NCBI GenBank assembly: GCA_002503055.1
Contig: DAQX01000015.1
Span: 1 to 30,641 of the forward strand
Origin: Euryarchaeota archaeon UBA86
GTDB lineage: Archaea; Thermoplasmatota; Poseidoniia; Poseidoniales; Thalassarchaeaceae
Direction: 5' to 3'
DNA: 30,641 nt
The translations under genes and the position numbers were made by a program. Under the pieces are notes generated by a model. That model saw only the letters and a list, made by a program, of their open reading frames with translations. It had not been told where the DNA came from and did no database searches. Positions 8,734 through 16,224 of the stretch are shown here, piece after piece. The first letter of the stretch is position 1. Every line of letters begins with the position of its first letter.

Positions 8734-9891
8734 CTACGGGCGCTCGGGAACGGGGTCCGACCAATGTGACATCTTGTTCAATGTGATTGTCACATTGGTG
8801 ATTTCTCCTTCTTCCCAGTAGTCTACAGCGACGAATGTAGGCCTATTGTCCATAATCTCCCAGCATTCAATCGACCTATTCAGAAGATTATCGTAATCGT
8901 TGACTTCCACAGCCCCTACAGGGTCTGGTAAACCGAATGCGTTACTGAGCCAATTATTCAGGTGCCATACCGGTTGTGACCCATCTCCTCGATATACTGT
9001 ACAACTCATTTCCTCAGCACTATTCTCGGCATAGTCTGTAGTCCAACTGAATACACCAAAGTCGTGTAACCAGGGAAAGTTATCGTTCTGAGACTGTTCC
9101 CAGAACACTACTAGGTCAGTCCCCGACAGAACCAAATCGCCCAGACTAGGCCAAGGCTCACCTAGGGTGTGGGTGTAGATTCGATCGTACATCCCAGTCT
9201 CCATGAATAGGAACTCTAGATGTTCCGCTGGCACATAATTCTCAATCAGAAGCGTGACTACATCGCCGCTACTATTGTCCATCAGAGAGCCAAGTAGACT
9301 AATCCATTCGAATGCATCAACTTCTCCGAATAGACACGGATGGAAGAACTGCCCAGTTCCATGACAGAATCTCACATCCTCAGCGCTAGTGTTGTCATCA
9401 CTTCGATGATGTGAATCCACCATGAAAGCCCTAATGCCGCCATCCCATTGCCACTGTAGGCCTGTGTAATGATTCACTCCAATCAGAAACTGGTCCTCTA
9501 CAGTAGAGTAAGCATTGTGGGTCTCGGGGAATGTGAAGTCATCGTATGTCCTTAGACAGTATACAGACTCTCCGTGACAGGTCATCATGCTGTCCGCATC
9601 GCGAGGATCGAAACCCCTATCTTCTTCCCACTCGTTAGGCAAGCCGTCCCCATCAATGTCTGAATCAAGAACATCACATATCCCATCACCATCAATGTCT
9701 GATGGAGTCGAAGTCGTATTCCAAGCATCACTCATGCAGTCTAGTTCGACAGTATTGTTGTATCCATCCCCATCTACATCGTCATCTTCGGAGTCGGTAA
9801 TCCCATCTCCATCCATATCAGGAGGAGGAGGGGACGAGCAGCCTGCGAGCAGTAGAAGACAGACCATCATGGCGGAACCCCATCTACGCAT
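8734..9891 (-). CDS. PI-PLC X-domain-like lipoprotein with calcium-binding TSP3 repeats
   Basis: This is a secreted, lipid-anchored protein of about 385 residues. From the ATG at 9891 it begins MRRWGSAMMVCLLLLAGC, a signal peptide ending in a lipobox Cys; an ATG at 9918 would add nine residues. Next come thrombospondin type 3-like repeats (DMDGDGITD, DVDGDGYNN, DIDGDGICD, DIDGDGLPN), which bind calcium. The rest resembles the PI-PLC X barrel: FPETHNAYS (first catalytic His, 134 in the longer numbering), GGIRAFMVD (Arg163, Asp168) and FCHG (second His186), then VVTLLIENYV. The family cleaves inositol phospholipids or glycolipids. The archaeal substrate is unknown, though archaeal inositol ether lipids are one possibility. 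It leads the minus-strand run with Lhr and the kinase. Confidence 0.75.
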   Translation of the reverse strand: MRRWGSAMMVCLLLLAGCSSPPPPDMDGDGITDSEDDDVDGDGYNNTVELDCMSDAWNTTSTPSDIDGDGICDVLDSDIDGDGLPNEWEEDRGFDPRDADSMMTCHGESVYCLRTYDDFTFPETHNAYSTVEDQFLIGVNHYTGLQWQWDGGIRAFMVDSHHRSDDNTSAEDVRFCHGTGQFFHPCLFGEVDAFEWISLLGSLMDNSSGDVVTLLIENYVPAEHLEFLFMETGMYDRIYTHTLGEPWPSLGDLVLSGTDLVVFWEQSQNDNFPWLHDFGVFSWTTDYAENSAEEMSCTVYRGDGSQPVWHLNNWLSNAFGLPDPVGAVEVNDYDNLLNRSIECWEIMDNRPTFVAVDYWEEGEITNVTITLNKMSHWSDPVPERP

Positions 9892-10020
9892 CAAATCTAC
9901 AGTATGAGCCAAGCACATGAATCAATCGGAGTAGATTCGTACGACTCATATTGCCGACTTGAGCATAAACTGGTCGTCGGAAGGCACTAATCGTGAGAGC
10001 ATGACGCCGGGTAGAGAGAG

Positions 10021-10848
10021 ATGGCGAGCAGAGGCAGCCCTAAGTTAGGATTCTTCGCGCGTTGGTGGCAAAGCCAAAGCGAACGGCATTTTGCAATCAT
10101 CACCTATTCTACGATCCTATCAGTCGCTTCTCTAATCTGGGGTTTCGTCTTTCTATTCTTGTTGGGAGGTCACAGTGACCCTGATCTGCAACATCTAGTA
10201 CCTTGGAGTTGGTTAGCATTAGTCGGCGGATTGTTAGTTGCATTCTATGCAGCGCCAGAATTCTTCGTTTACTTGGGACAGAAGCAGACTCTCGAAGATA
10301 TACTACTAATCGACTCTAGGCCAGAGGTTCTGCGCCGCAGAAAGGAGGCGGAAGATGCAGCAGATATGCTGGGAACTAGGTATCAGGCCCGTCTAATGGG
10401 ACTTTACCAGGTCCACAACATCAACATCGGCAAGAAGTACAGAGTCGAAGCGATTACGCCAATGAGGCCACATTTCGCGGCTACTGGTAAGGTAGCCAAC
10501 TTACTTCCAGCTGACGACAATACTTGGTGGAATACAACTGATTCAATCCTCTCCAGAGTTTTGCCCGGACTACACACCCTGAGAAATCCCGATGTTAATC
10601 GTGGAGTCATAATCTCATCCGCTGTTGTCGCGCTCGGACTATTAGCCAACTCAGCCCTTGGAATGTTCGAGGGTCCGAGCGGAGAGATGGATCACACACT
10701 CGACCTTACTACTTCGCTATACGAGTTCTCGGCTGTACACGAACCGTCTCCTTACTATGACGCCGTGAGTATCTTGCTCATACTAGTCTGTGGAGGAATT
10801 CTGATGATGACTAGGCCCGGAAACTCTTCTTCCGAGGAGGAGGAATAG
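10021..10848 (+). CDS. Unknown 4-TM protein coupled to signal peptidase
   Basis: I do not recognise this 275-residue protein. It has two N-terminal membrane helices (about 26-48 and 62-84), a cytoplasmic-looking middle region of about 110 residues with a charged helical stretch (RRRKEAEDAADMLGTRYQARL, about 105-125), and two C-terminal helices (about 196-215 and 248-264). It ends in an acidic tail (EEEE). The ATG at 10021 is preceded by GAGAGAG. Its stop codon is directly followed by the signal peptidase ATG with no spacer, and its own last codons (gaggagg) form the ribosome-binding site of that gene. Translation of the two is therefore coupled, which suggests a shared function at the membrane; this is inference from position. 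Confidence 0.7.
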   Translation: MASRGSPKLGFFARWWQSQSERHFAIITYSTILSVASLIWGFVFLFLLGGHSDPDLQHLVPWSWLALVGGLLVAFYAAPEFFVYLGQKQTLEDILLIDSRPEVLRRRKEAEDAADMLGTRYQARLMGLYQVHNINIGKKYRVEAITPMRPHFAATGKVANLLPADDNTWWNTTDSILSRVLPGLHTLRNPDVNRGVIISSAVVALGLLANSALGMFEGPSGEMDHTLDLTTSLYEFSAVHEPSPYYDAVSILLILVCGGILMMTRPGNSSSEEEE

Positions 10849-11709
10849 ATGTCAGAGTTTGCCAGAGAAGCGACCCTAGCAATCGGATTGGTGACCATTC
10901 TTCTAGGCTCAATGTGGATTGCCACAGGTTCTTTTCCACCTATGGTAGTGGTTGAGTCAGGCTCGATGATGCACGAAGATGAAGGCTCTGTAGGAGCAAT
11001 TGACCCCGGAGATTTGGTTCTAGTAATGAATCCAAACAGAGTTGAGATAGTAACCTATGTCGAGGCCACTCAGGAAGGAAATGATAACTTCGGATATGAG
11101 ACTCACGGCATGGCGGGGGATGTCATCATATACCGCAAGAATGGAGGATCAGACACTCCAGTTATCCACAGAGCTTTACTCAAGGCAGTAGCAAACTCAT
11201 CCGGTGGCTGGGATGTCCCAGGAACTTCCCTGATGAATGTAGATAGCATCACATGGACTCTTGATTATGAGTGTCCATACCATGGCGGGACTTACAATCT
11301 GAAGATAGACAGTTGGGAGCCAAACCATGAGGGTTATCTGACTACAGGAGATAACCTCGACAGCAATGGCTGCAACATAGACCAACTTAGAGCAACCAGC
11401 CCTGAAGCCAGCGAGACTTACATTCGGGGCAATGGTCTGAAGGATGAGAACGGCAACCCAGTCCTCGCTGTCAAGGACGAGTGGATAATCGGCGTATCCG
11501 CAACCGAGATCCCATGGCTCGGAGCGGCCAAACTAGCAATCTCTGGAACTTCTTCTTCAGTAACCGATTCGACTTGGAGAAGCCTTGCAATGGTAGTGGT
11601 TTTAATCATCGCAACTCCTTATCTCGTTGAAGCAATCGCAGAGCGTAGGAAAGACAAATCAGATTTAGACCAGCCTAGGCAGAATGATTGGCAGCATGAC
11701 GATGAATAG
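10849..11709 (+). CDS. Signal peptidase I, archaeal/ER (SEC11) type
   Basis: This membrane-bound peptidase removes signal peptides from exported proteins. An N-terminal anchor (about 8-27) precedes VVVESGSMMH with the catalytic Ser39. GDLVLV and GDVIIY follow, then PVIHRAL with His107, the histidine that replaces lysine in the archaeal/ER class, and TTGDNLDSNGC (Gly167-Asn169), the third family box. The fold ends with WIIGVSATEIPWLGAAKL, and a second membrane helix lies at about 245-262. At 286 residues it is longer than SEC11 because of insertions between the Ser and His boxes and after the His box. It is translated directly after the 4-TM gene. Its last 45 bp overlap the convergent site-2 protease gene. 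Confidence 0.93.
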   Translation: MSEFAREATLAIGLVTILLGSMWIATGSFPPMVVVESGSMMHEDEGSVGAIDPGDLVLVMNPNRVEIVTYVEATQEGNDNFGYETHGMAGDVIIYRKNGGSDTPVIHRALLKAVANSSGGWDVPGTSLMNVDSITWTLDYECPYHGGTYNLKIDSWEPNHEGYLTTGDNLDSNGCNIDQLRATSPEASETYIRGNGLKDENGNPVLAVKDEWIIGVSATEIPWLGAAKLAISGTSSSVTDSTWRSLAMVVVLIIATPYLVEAIAERRKDKSDLDQPRQNDWQHDDE

Positions 11710-13167
11710 GATAACGAAACTACTCATACTGCTAATCCTGCCTGCTATTGATTCAATTCGTAAAGGATTAGCTCCCTTGACTAGTCGAGACAGGACGGAG
11801 TGAACACCATCCTTGACGATATGTCCTCCATCAAATGGAATCATTGGAATTAGATTTGCAAAGCCAAGAAGGAAGTTTATCCAAACCATCCAGAATAGGA
11901 AATCGAAGAGCATCAGCATACCATCGGTACCGAGAGCAGATGCGACGATACCATCTCCTGCCTGAAGCATTTCTCTCTCCTCGAGGAGCATTGTCTGACC
12001 ATCATATGCAATCGGGACCCCAATCATTCCTAGAGGGGCTAAACCGGTAACGAGAGTATTCTCCAACAACCCTCGTTCTGATGAAGTGATACTGGAATAC
12101 ATGTCTACCGTTGTTGAGGTGGAACGTAGTCCACTCACTCCGAGGAAAGCATCACCTTGTTCTATTCCTAATTCGTCCAGAATGCCTTCAGTTTCAGAAA
12201 TACAATCTGAATCGCCATCACATAATCCGATGTAGTAGTCGTAACGATCTCCGAGAATTACCAAAATATCTCTTTGTGTCCTCTCTCCTTGAGAATCCAC
12301 ATGCGACAGTACTGTGAATACTGCAACATCACCAGCAGAAAGGTCAGACATCTCATAAGAAAAGTCAGAATATTCTGATATCGCTTCTCCATCGATATGA
12401 GTGATTATCTCGTAGGGAAGTAGACCACTCTCCTCTGCACCCTCATCGGCAATTATTCCTGAGGCATATACTCCAGACGAACTAGCAACCAGTCCGGTTG
12501 CCGCTGCAGATAGAAGCAATAGAGCCAGATATGTCGCGATGATGTTGATTGACGGTCCAGCGGCATACAGACGCATTCTCTCACGCAATGGGGCTCTGAC
12601 CATCTCATGATGTTGCGGCTCTGCAAAGGCTCCGATAGGAACCGGTCCCGCCAATAGAAGTCCAAAACTACGCACACGCATGCCATGTGCTCTCGCTTGG
12701 ATGCCGTGACTGTATTCGTGGATTACTAGAGCGAAGATTAGGGCTAGGACCGGCCACCAAAATGGAACAAAACTGGTTACTCCGGGAATCAGAAGCAGAT
12801 CGCTAGCTGGCAAATATTCCTCAGGAGGAGAAATGGCTGTAGTAATCGCCGATGCGAATAGAAGAGCAACTACTCCAATCATAATCAGAAGACATAACCA
12901 GATTGAGAACTCACCATATCCTCTCCAAAAAGCTCGATTTCTCGATACTCGTTCTAGAACTCCCTGACCTTGTTTGGTTCTGACCATCAAGACCACTCCC
13001 AGCATCCTAGAAACTCCGTATTGGTCTAGAATTCCCCGATCCTCCATCCAAAGCAACGCTAGATACCAAATTGCAATAGCAGTAAGTGCCCAAACAGGCA
13101 TTCCGAATAGATACAGTAAGGAAAATGTCAGGAGAGGCAACAGATAGCTCCGTTGTCCCGGTTCCAT
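11665..13167 (-). CDS. Site-2 protease family (M50) intramembrane metalloprotease with PDZ domain
   Basis: This is a 500-residue polytopic protease. The zinc motif HEYSH (His150, Glu151, His154) lies inside a membrane helix, and the third ligand is in NLIPMIPFDGG (Asp446) near the C-terminus. Between them, about residues 230-290, is a PDZ-like domain (GIIADEGAEESGLLPYEIITHIDGEAI). Other parts are hydrophobic helices, including about 10-40, 90-112 and 475-498. Such enzymes cut membrane-bound regulators or leftover signal peptides. Its gene converges on the signal peptidase gene with a 45 bp overlap of coding sequence and is divergent from the small coiled-coil gene. The ATG at 13167 is used; no natural substrate such as an anti-sigma factor is visible nearby. 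Confidence 0.93.
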   Translation of the reverse strand: MEPGQRSYLLPLLTFSLLYLFGMPVWALTAIAIWYLALLWMEDRGILDQYGVSRMLGVVLMVRTKQGQGVLERVSRNRAFWRGYGEFSIWLCLLIMIGVVALLFASAITTAISPPEEYLPASDLLLIPGVTSFVPFWWPVLALIFALVIHEYSHGIQARAHGMRVRSFGLLLAGPVPIGAFAEPQHHEMVRAPLRERMRLYAAGPSINIIATYLALLLLSAAATGLVASSSGVYASGIIADEGAEESGLLPYEIITHIDGEAISEYSDFSYEMSDLSAGDVAVFTVLSHVDSQGERTQRDILVILGDRYDYYIGLCDGDSDCISETEGILDELGIEQGDAFLGVSGLRSTSTTVDMYSSITSSERGLLENTLVTGLAPLGMIGVPIAYDGQTMLLEEREMLQAGDGIVASALGTDGMLMLFDFLFWMVWINFLLGFANLIPMIPFDGGHIVKDGVHSVLSRLVKGANPLRIESIAGRISSMSSFVILFIVMLPIILPRLV

Positions 13168-13246
13168 GACTTAGGGGCGGTATTTTCCCTATTCAACCTG
13201 CGTCTGATAACGCTAAGCAAATGAGGCCACCCCTCATCCCGAAATC

Positions 13247-13447
13247 ATGACCGAGTCTGACGACAACCGCTCAAAGAGCGATAACAGACAGATCGACTCA
13301 CTAAGACGTGAGAGAGACAGTATCCGCAGAATTCTCGAGCAAGCCTCGTTAGATGGAGTAAAGGAGAATGTAAAGAGGCTGACAGAAAGACTCGATAGAA
13401 TAGAATCACAGATGCCCGGAGATTCTAATTCACAGACTCAAGAATAG
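13247..13447 (+). CDS. Small coiled-coil protein
   Basis: This is a hydrophilic 66-residue protein of unknown function. After a polar N-terminus (MTESDDNRSKSDNRQ) comes a run with heptad-like spacing (IDSLRRERDSIRRILEQ and VKENVKRLTERLDRIESQM) that should form a coiled coil, then a polar tail. The ATG at 13247 follows a short divergent promoter region shared with the site-2 protease. Its 3' end overlaps the convergent resolvase gene by 23 bp. Small coiled-coil proteins of this kind are common and hard to assign. I treat it as real because of its codon structure and regular heptads, but no homologue is named. Confidence 0.55.
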   Translation: MTESDDNRSKSDNRQIDSLRRERDSIRRILEQASLDGVKENVKRLTERLDRIESQMPGDSNSQTQE

Positions 13448-14006
13448 ATTGAAGTCTTAGCGAACTCGACCCCTCGTCAATAGAGCGCGCACCGTCAGAG
13501 CGACAAATGAGAGCGAGAAATCTGTGTAGTGGCATACCCTTCCCCCAGTCTAGATGAGGAGTGCCGTTCTTTGTGAGAGGGAGTTTGGGGATACTTCTGG
13601 ACAAATGTCGAAGTTTTCCAGTCAGAGACTTGACTTCAACGCGCATTATGCGCCAACTATCCCCCCTGACTCCTTTGAGCCTGTATGCGTAGAGGGGAAG
13701 AAGGCCACACCTCTCACCAGTAACACGTAAAGCCTCATACTGGTCCATAGTCCGACCTGATAGGTACTGCTTGGGGACCTTGGATGATTTCACTTCAATT
13801 GGGAAGCACATGTCTCCTCGTAGAGCGAGTAAATCACCAGTTCCTTCTGAGCCACTACCAGGTGCTCTAACAACCAGAAAAGGCCTCTGAACTACCTGCA
13901 TCGCCCTTGCTCTCTCAACTTCGGTACATGATTTGATAATCGCCCTGACTCCCTTGATTTCACCGGCTAGAACAGCGCGAAGCTCACGTTCGTATACGCT
14001 GCTCAT
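13425..14006 (-). CDS. hjc: Holliday junction resolvase Hjc-like nuclease
   Basis: Hjc cuts four-way DNA junctions during recombinational repair. The 193-residue protein has the nuclease elements in order: YEREL near the start (Glu6, as in Hjc YEREL/AEREL), VVRAPGSGSEGTGDLLAL with Asp58, and IEVKSSK with Glu71 and Lys73, the E-V-K catalytic pair. Between the first and second elements there are about 30 extra residues compared with compact Hjc enzymes, and the C-terminus is also extended (about 60 residues). It therefore belongs to the same fold but is a larger variant. It lies 44 bp downstream of the macro-domain gene in the same direction and is probably co-transcribed. The 3' end overlaps the coiled-coil gene. 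Confidence 0.82.
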   Translation of the reverse strand: MSSVYERELRAVLAGEIKGVRAIIKSCTEVERARAMQVVQRPFLVVRAPGSGSEGTGDLLALRGDMCFPIEVKSSKVPKQYLSGRTMDQYEALRVTGERCGLLPLYAYRLKGVRGDSWRIMRVEVKSLTGKLRHLSRSIPKLPLTKNGTPHLDWGKGMPLHRFLALICRSDGARSIDEGSSSLRLQSILESVN

Positions 14007-14050
14007 GCTACTATCGCATTCTCAGGGTTCTTGAGGACATTGGTAAGTCA

Positions 14051-14692
14051 TTACTGGAACTTGCCCTTTCGGTATTCTCTTGTCCTGTCGACTCCGGGGA
14101 ACCTATCTTCGCTCTCTCGGTAAACTGTCTTCATGTTTGTCAGGAAGTTATTCTCGTTTGTAACAATTAGAAACATATCGACCCCCGGGTCCTCTTCGCC
14201 GTCCATCCACCCAAGCACAATCTCCATTGTCATTCGTGCTCCTTCACGGTGAGGATAAGCAAAGACATCCATGCCCAGAGGTGGAGTAACCAATGTGTTT
14301 CGAGGCTTTAGTCCCCGAACTTCATCGAATAGTGCATCATACGACTTCTTCAGCAACTCTCTCCTGAAATTATCCTGAGTAGGTCTCCTGCAATCAGGCC
14401 CTACGACATGAACAAGGTGCTTGGCTGGGAGGTCGAATGAGGGGGTGGTAACAGCTTCTCCAACTCCACATGGTTGCAGATTATCCTTCCTGCGCTCTTT
14501 CGCAATCCCAGCGCAAAACTCACGCAGTTCAGGACCTGCTGCCTGGTGCAGTCTCTCATCGAGTCCTTCCCTACCAGCAAGCCTGTTATTTGCCGGGACG
14601 ACCATAACATCGCCTTCTACTCGAGTAAGATCTCCAAACAGGACTCTAACCTGCCCATGGTTGCACTCTCGAACAATGACTACCTCTGCCAT
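14051..14692 (-). CDS. Macro domain (ADP-ribose-binding) protein
   Basis: Macro domains bind or hydrolyse ADP-ribose and its derivatives. The 213-residue protein shows the expected order: VLFGDLTRVEGDVMVVPANN (residues about 17-36), then RLAGREGLDERLHQAAGPEL in place of the usual Gly-rich GGGGVDGAIH loop. GVGEAVTTPSFDLPAKHLVHVVGP follows, and a later segment LVTPPLGMDVFAYPH corresponds to the GIF-like phosphate loop. The C-terminal 40 residues look additional. The first loop lacks the full glycine run, so binding rather than catalysis is possible. It is the first gene of a two-gene minus-strand run with Hjc, suggesting a role in the DNA damage response; that is inference. Confidence 0.82.
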   Translation of the reverse strand: MAEVVIVRECNHGQVRVLFGDLTRVEGDVMVVPANNRLAGREGLDERLHQAAGPELREFCAGIAKERRKDNLQPCGVGEAVTTPSFDLPAKHLVHVVGPDCRRPTQDNFRRELLKKSYDALFDEVRGLKPRNTLVTPPLGMDVFAYPHREGARMTMEIVLGWMDGEEDPGVDMFLIVTNENNFLTNMKTVYRESEDRFPGVDRTREYRKGKFQ

Positions 14693-14792
14693 AGGCTCCT
14701 GAGGAGGGGGCCATCGGATATCTAATCATCGGGAAGCCAGTAGCGTGGAGAATTGGGGAACCTTGATTCGCGAGTGCCTTGCAGGTAGGAAC

Positions 14793-15026
14793 ATGTCCTC
14801 TGGATATGTGCTGGTAAATGTTGAACCCGGTCACGAGAGGAGTGTCTGCGATGCTGCCGCGTCACTCGATTGTGTCTCAGATACCAATCTTCTGTTCGGT
14901 GATTATGATTTGATAATCAAGGTTGAAGGAGATGATATCGGAGACATCGCACGTAGTGTTGTTGAGCAAATCAGGTCTATTCCAGGCGTTTCGAACACGA
15001 AAACGCTAGCCTGCGCAGAGATGTGA
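14793..15026 (+). CDS. Stand-alone Lrp/AsnC ligand-binding (RAM) domain
   Basis: This 77-residue protein consists of only the effector-binding, oligomerising domain of Lrp-type regulators: GYVLVNVEPGHERSVCDAAAS, LLFGDYDLIIKVEGDDIGDIAR and IRSIPGVSNTKTLACAEM. It has no helix-turn-helix. Such proteins form pairs or octamers with full Lrp regulators or sense amino acids. I chose the ATG at 14793, preceded by aggtagga; a GTG at 14745 would add 16 residues with no match to the family. It lies divergent from the macro-domain gene and 111 bp before MC1. The length and three-block pattern make the family call firm, but the ligand is unknown. Confidence 0.85.
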   Translation: MSSGYVLVNVEPGHERSVCDAAASLDCVSDTNLLFGDYDLIIKVEGDDIGDIARSVVEQIRSIPGVSNTKTLACAEM

Positions 15027-15037
15027 TTCGGGTAGTC

Positions 15038-15052
15038 GGATTTTCATAAAAA
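15038..15052 (+). promoter_or_regulatory. TATA-like promoter element of the MC1 gene
   Basis: The A/T-rich run ggattttcataaaaa stands alone in a GC-richer setting, 86 bp before the MC1 ATG. An archaeal TATA box here would place transcription start near 15070-15078, leaving a leader of about 60-68 nt that ends in a clear GGAGG at 15124-15128. The assignment is by position and composition only. Confidence 0.5.
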
Positions 15053-15053
15053 C

Positions 15054-15065
15054 CCCCAATTGGGG
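15054..15065. repeat. Perfect 12-bp palindrome in the MC1 promoter
   Basis: CCCCAATTGGGG is a perfect palindrome immediately downstream of the TATA-like run and just upstream of the predicted transcription start. That is a position where a bound protein would block RNA polymerase. It could instead end the upstream RAM-domain transcript, though no T-run follows it on the plus strand. Function is inferred from location. Confidence 0.45.
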
Positions 15066-15137
15066 CGCAGTATAGCGAATTTCATCCCATAACTTCATTA
15101 TCTCTCTTGAAAGCCGACGAGACGGAGGAATTGCTAG

Positions 15138-15401
15138 ATGTCTGGAAAGAAATACTTCGTACTGATGGAAGGCGGAAATGACACCACACAGGTGTTCGTA
15201 AGCAAGCAGCCACGCGGAGCGGCCCTAAAGGCAGCTACCCGCGGTCACACCAGCATAGAGCTCAGGGAGCGCGGGACCAACAAGGTCCACGTCTTCAAGG
15301 GCTGGACTGAGATGGTTGACAAGCCTGCTAACGGCCCTGCATGGCTACCAGCCAAGATCAAGAAGGCCAACGTAAGCAAGAGCGGAACAAAGCGCCTCTA
15401 G
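15138..15401 (+). CDS. MC1-type non-histone chromosomal protein
   Basis: MC1 is a small monomeric archaeal chromatin protein that bends and wraps DNA. The 87-residue sequence follows the family closely: FVLMEGGNDTTQVFVSKQPR, then AALKAATRG, IELRERGTNKVHVFKGW and PAWLPAKIKKANVSKSG. It is basic throughout. The gene has a strong GGAGG site 9 nt before the ATG, a TATA-like box and a terminator-like hairpin on its stop codon, so it is probably a single, highly expressed transcription unit. Its codons are richer in G/C (cgc, ggc, gcc, aag) than those of its neighbours, as expected for an abundant protein. No histone gene is seen in the window. Confidence 0.95.
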   Translation: MSGKKYFVLMEGGNDTTQVFVSKQPRGAALKAATRGHTSIELRERGTNKVHVFKGWTEMVDKPANGPAWLPAKIKKANVSKSGTKRL

Positions 15402-15410
15402 GCGTTTTTT
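15393..15410 (+). terminator. Hairpin plus T6 terminator of the MC1 gene
   Basis: CGCC-TCTA-GGCG (15393-15404) forms a short GC stem that overlaps the MC1 stop codon (tag, 15399-15401) and is followed directly by TTTTTT. Archaeal termination relies mainly on the T-run. The compact arrangement at the stop codon fits a strongly expressed single gene. Confidence 0.6.
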
Positions 15411-15446
15411 CCGTCTCTTGTTCGCGTCTGAGCCCGCCCTAGTAGC

Positions 15447-15460
15447 GTAGCGTACGCTAC
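15447..15460. terminator. Palindrome between convergent MC1 and sdhB
   Basis: GTAGCGTACGCTAC is a perfect 14-bp palindrome lying on the sdhB stop codon, with TTTT after it on the plus strand and AAAA before it. It may act as a back-up terminator for plus-strand transcripts from MC1 or as a shared boundary. A direct copy of TAGCG just upstream (15443-15447) extends the pattern. Confidence 0.4.
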
Positions 15461-16224
15461 TTTTGACCGATTCCTAGTTTCCTTGCTATCATGGCCAATG
15501 GATCGTAATACTCCGTAACCACTCTTTCCTTCAGAGGAATAATCGCATTATCTGTGATGTTGATTCCAGCAGGACATACTTCTGTGCAACACTTCGTGAT
15601 ATTACAGTAGCCAATCCCAAAGTCATCTTTGACTTCTGGAATTCTATTCTCAGTATCTAGCGGATGCATCTCGAGTTTGGCTAGACGAACGAAGAAACGC
15701 GGACCAGCAAACTCGTCGAACTTCTGATGTTCTCTCAGAACATGACATGTATTCACGCATAACATGCATTCGATACAAGATCTGAACTCCTGTATCCTAT
15801 CTGCTTCCTGTTGACTGAACTCCCAGTCAGGATCATCTGGGCCGTTGATTGGAACAATCTTCCTGTCCGTCTCGTAAGCCCAACTTGTATCTGTTACCAA
15901 ATCCTTGGTTAGGGGGAAAGCCTGCATTGGTTTGACTAGTACAGGCTTACCTTCGGGAGTCTCCTCTAGGACATCCTCCATTCTTGTCATACACATCAGC
16001 TTAGGCTTGCCATTTACCTCAGCGCTGCAAGAACCACACTTACCAGCCTTGCAGTTCCAGCGACAAGACAGGTCTGGAGCGTGCTCAGCCTGAATTCTGT
16101 GAATGACATCTAGAACAACCATGCCCTCGTCGAGATCCACGGTGTAGTCTTCCATCTTACCGAATGGCTCACCATCGGCATCAGGCTCGCCTCGGAAGAC
16201 TCTGAATGTCACTTCGTCACTCAC
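15457..16224 (-). CDS. sdhB: Succinate dehydrogenase iron-sulfur subunit
   Basis: This is the electron-transfer subunit of respiratory complex II, passing electrons from FAD to quinone on the inner face of the membrane. In 255 residues the N-terminal ferredoxin domain binds [2Fe-2S] through Cys54, Cys58, Cys63, Cys66 and Cys78 (SCRWNCKAGKCGSC, then LMC). The C-terminal domain carries CIECMLCVNTCH (Cys150, 153, 156, 160) and CNITKCCTEVCPAGI (Cys207, 212, 213, 217) for the [4Fe-4S] and [3Fe-4S] centres. It begins inside the end of sdhA (4 bp overlap), so the two are translationally coupled. Reduction of fumarate is the alternative direction, but the aerobic setting favours succinate oxidation. 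Confidence 0.95.
   Translation of the reverse strand: MSDEVTFRVFRGEPDADGEPFGKMEDYTVDLDEGMVVLDVIHRIQAEHAPDLSCRWNCKAGKCGSCSAEVNGKPKLMCMTRMEDVLEETPEGKPVLVKPMQAFPLTKDLVTDTSWAYETDRKIVPINGPDDPDWEFSQQEADRIQEFRSCIECMLCVNTCHVLREHQKFDEFAGPRFFVRLAKLEMHPLDTENRIPEVKDDFGIGYCNITKCCTEVCPAGINITDNAIIPLKERVVTEYYDPLAMIARKLGIGQK

Noticed and set aside
9587..9907. Repetitive tracts that might be a tandem or CRISPR-like repeat, and an antisense Ser-rich frame
   Set aside because: The repeats follow codons for DxDGDG calcium loops in the lipoprotein and the units are of unequal spacing; the antisense frame only mirrors them.
10021..11709. Possible fusion of the 4-TM protein and signal peptidase
   Set aside because: A clear TAG separates them and the downstream ATG has its own ribosome-binding site within the first gene.
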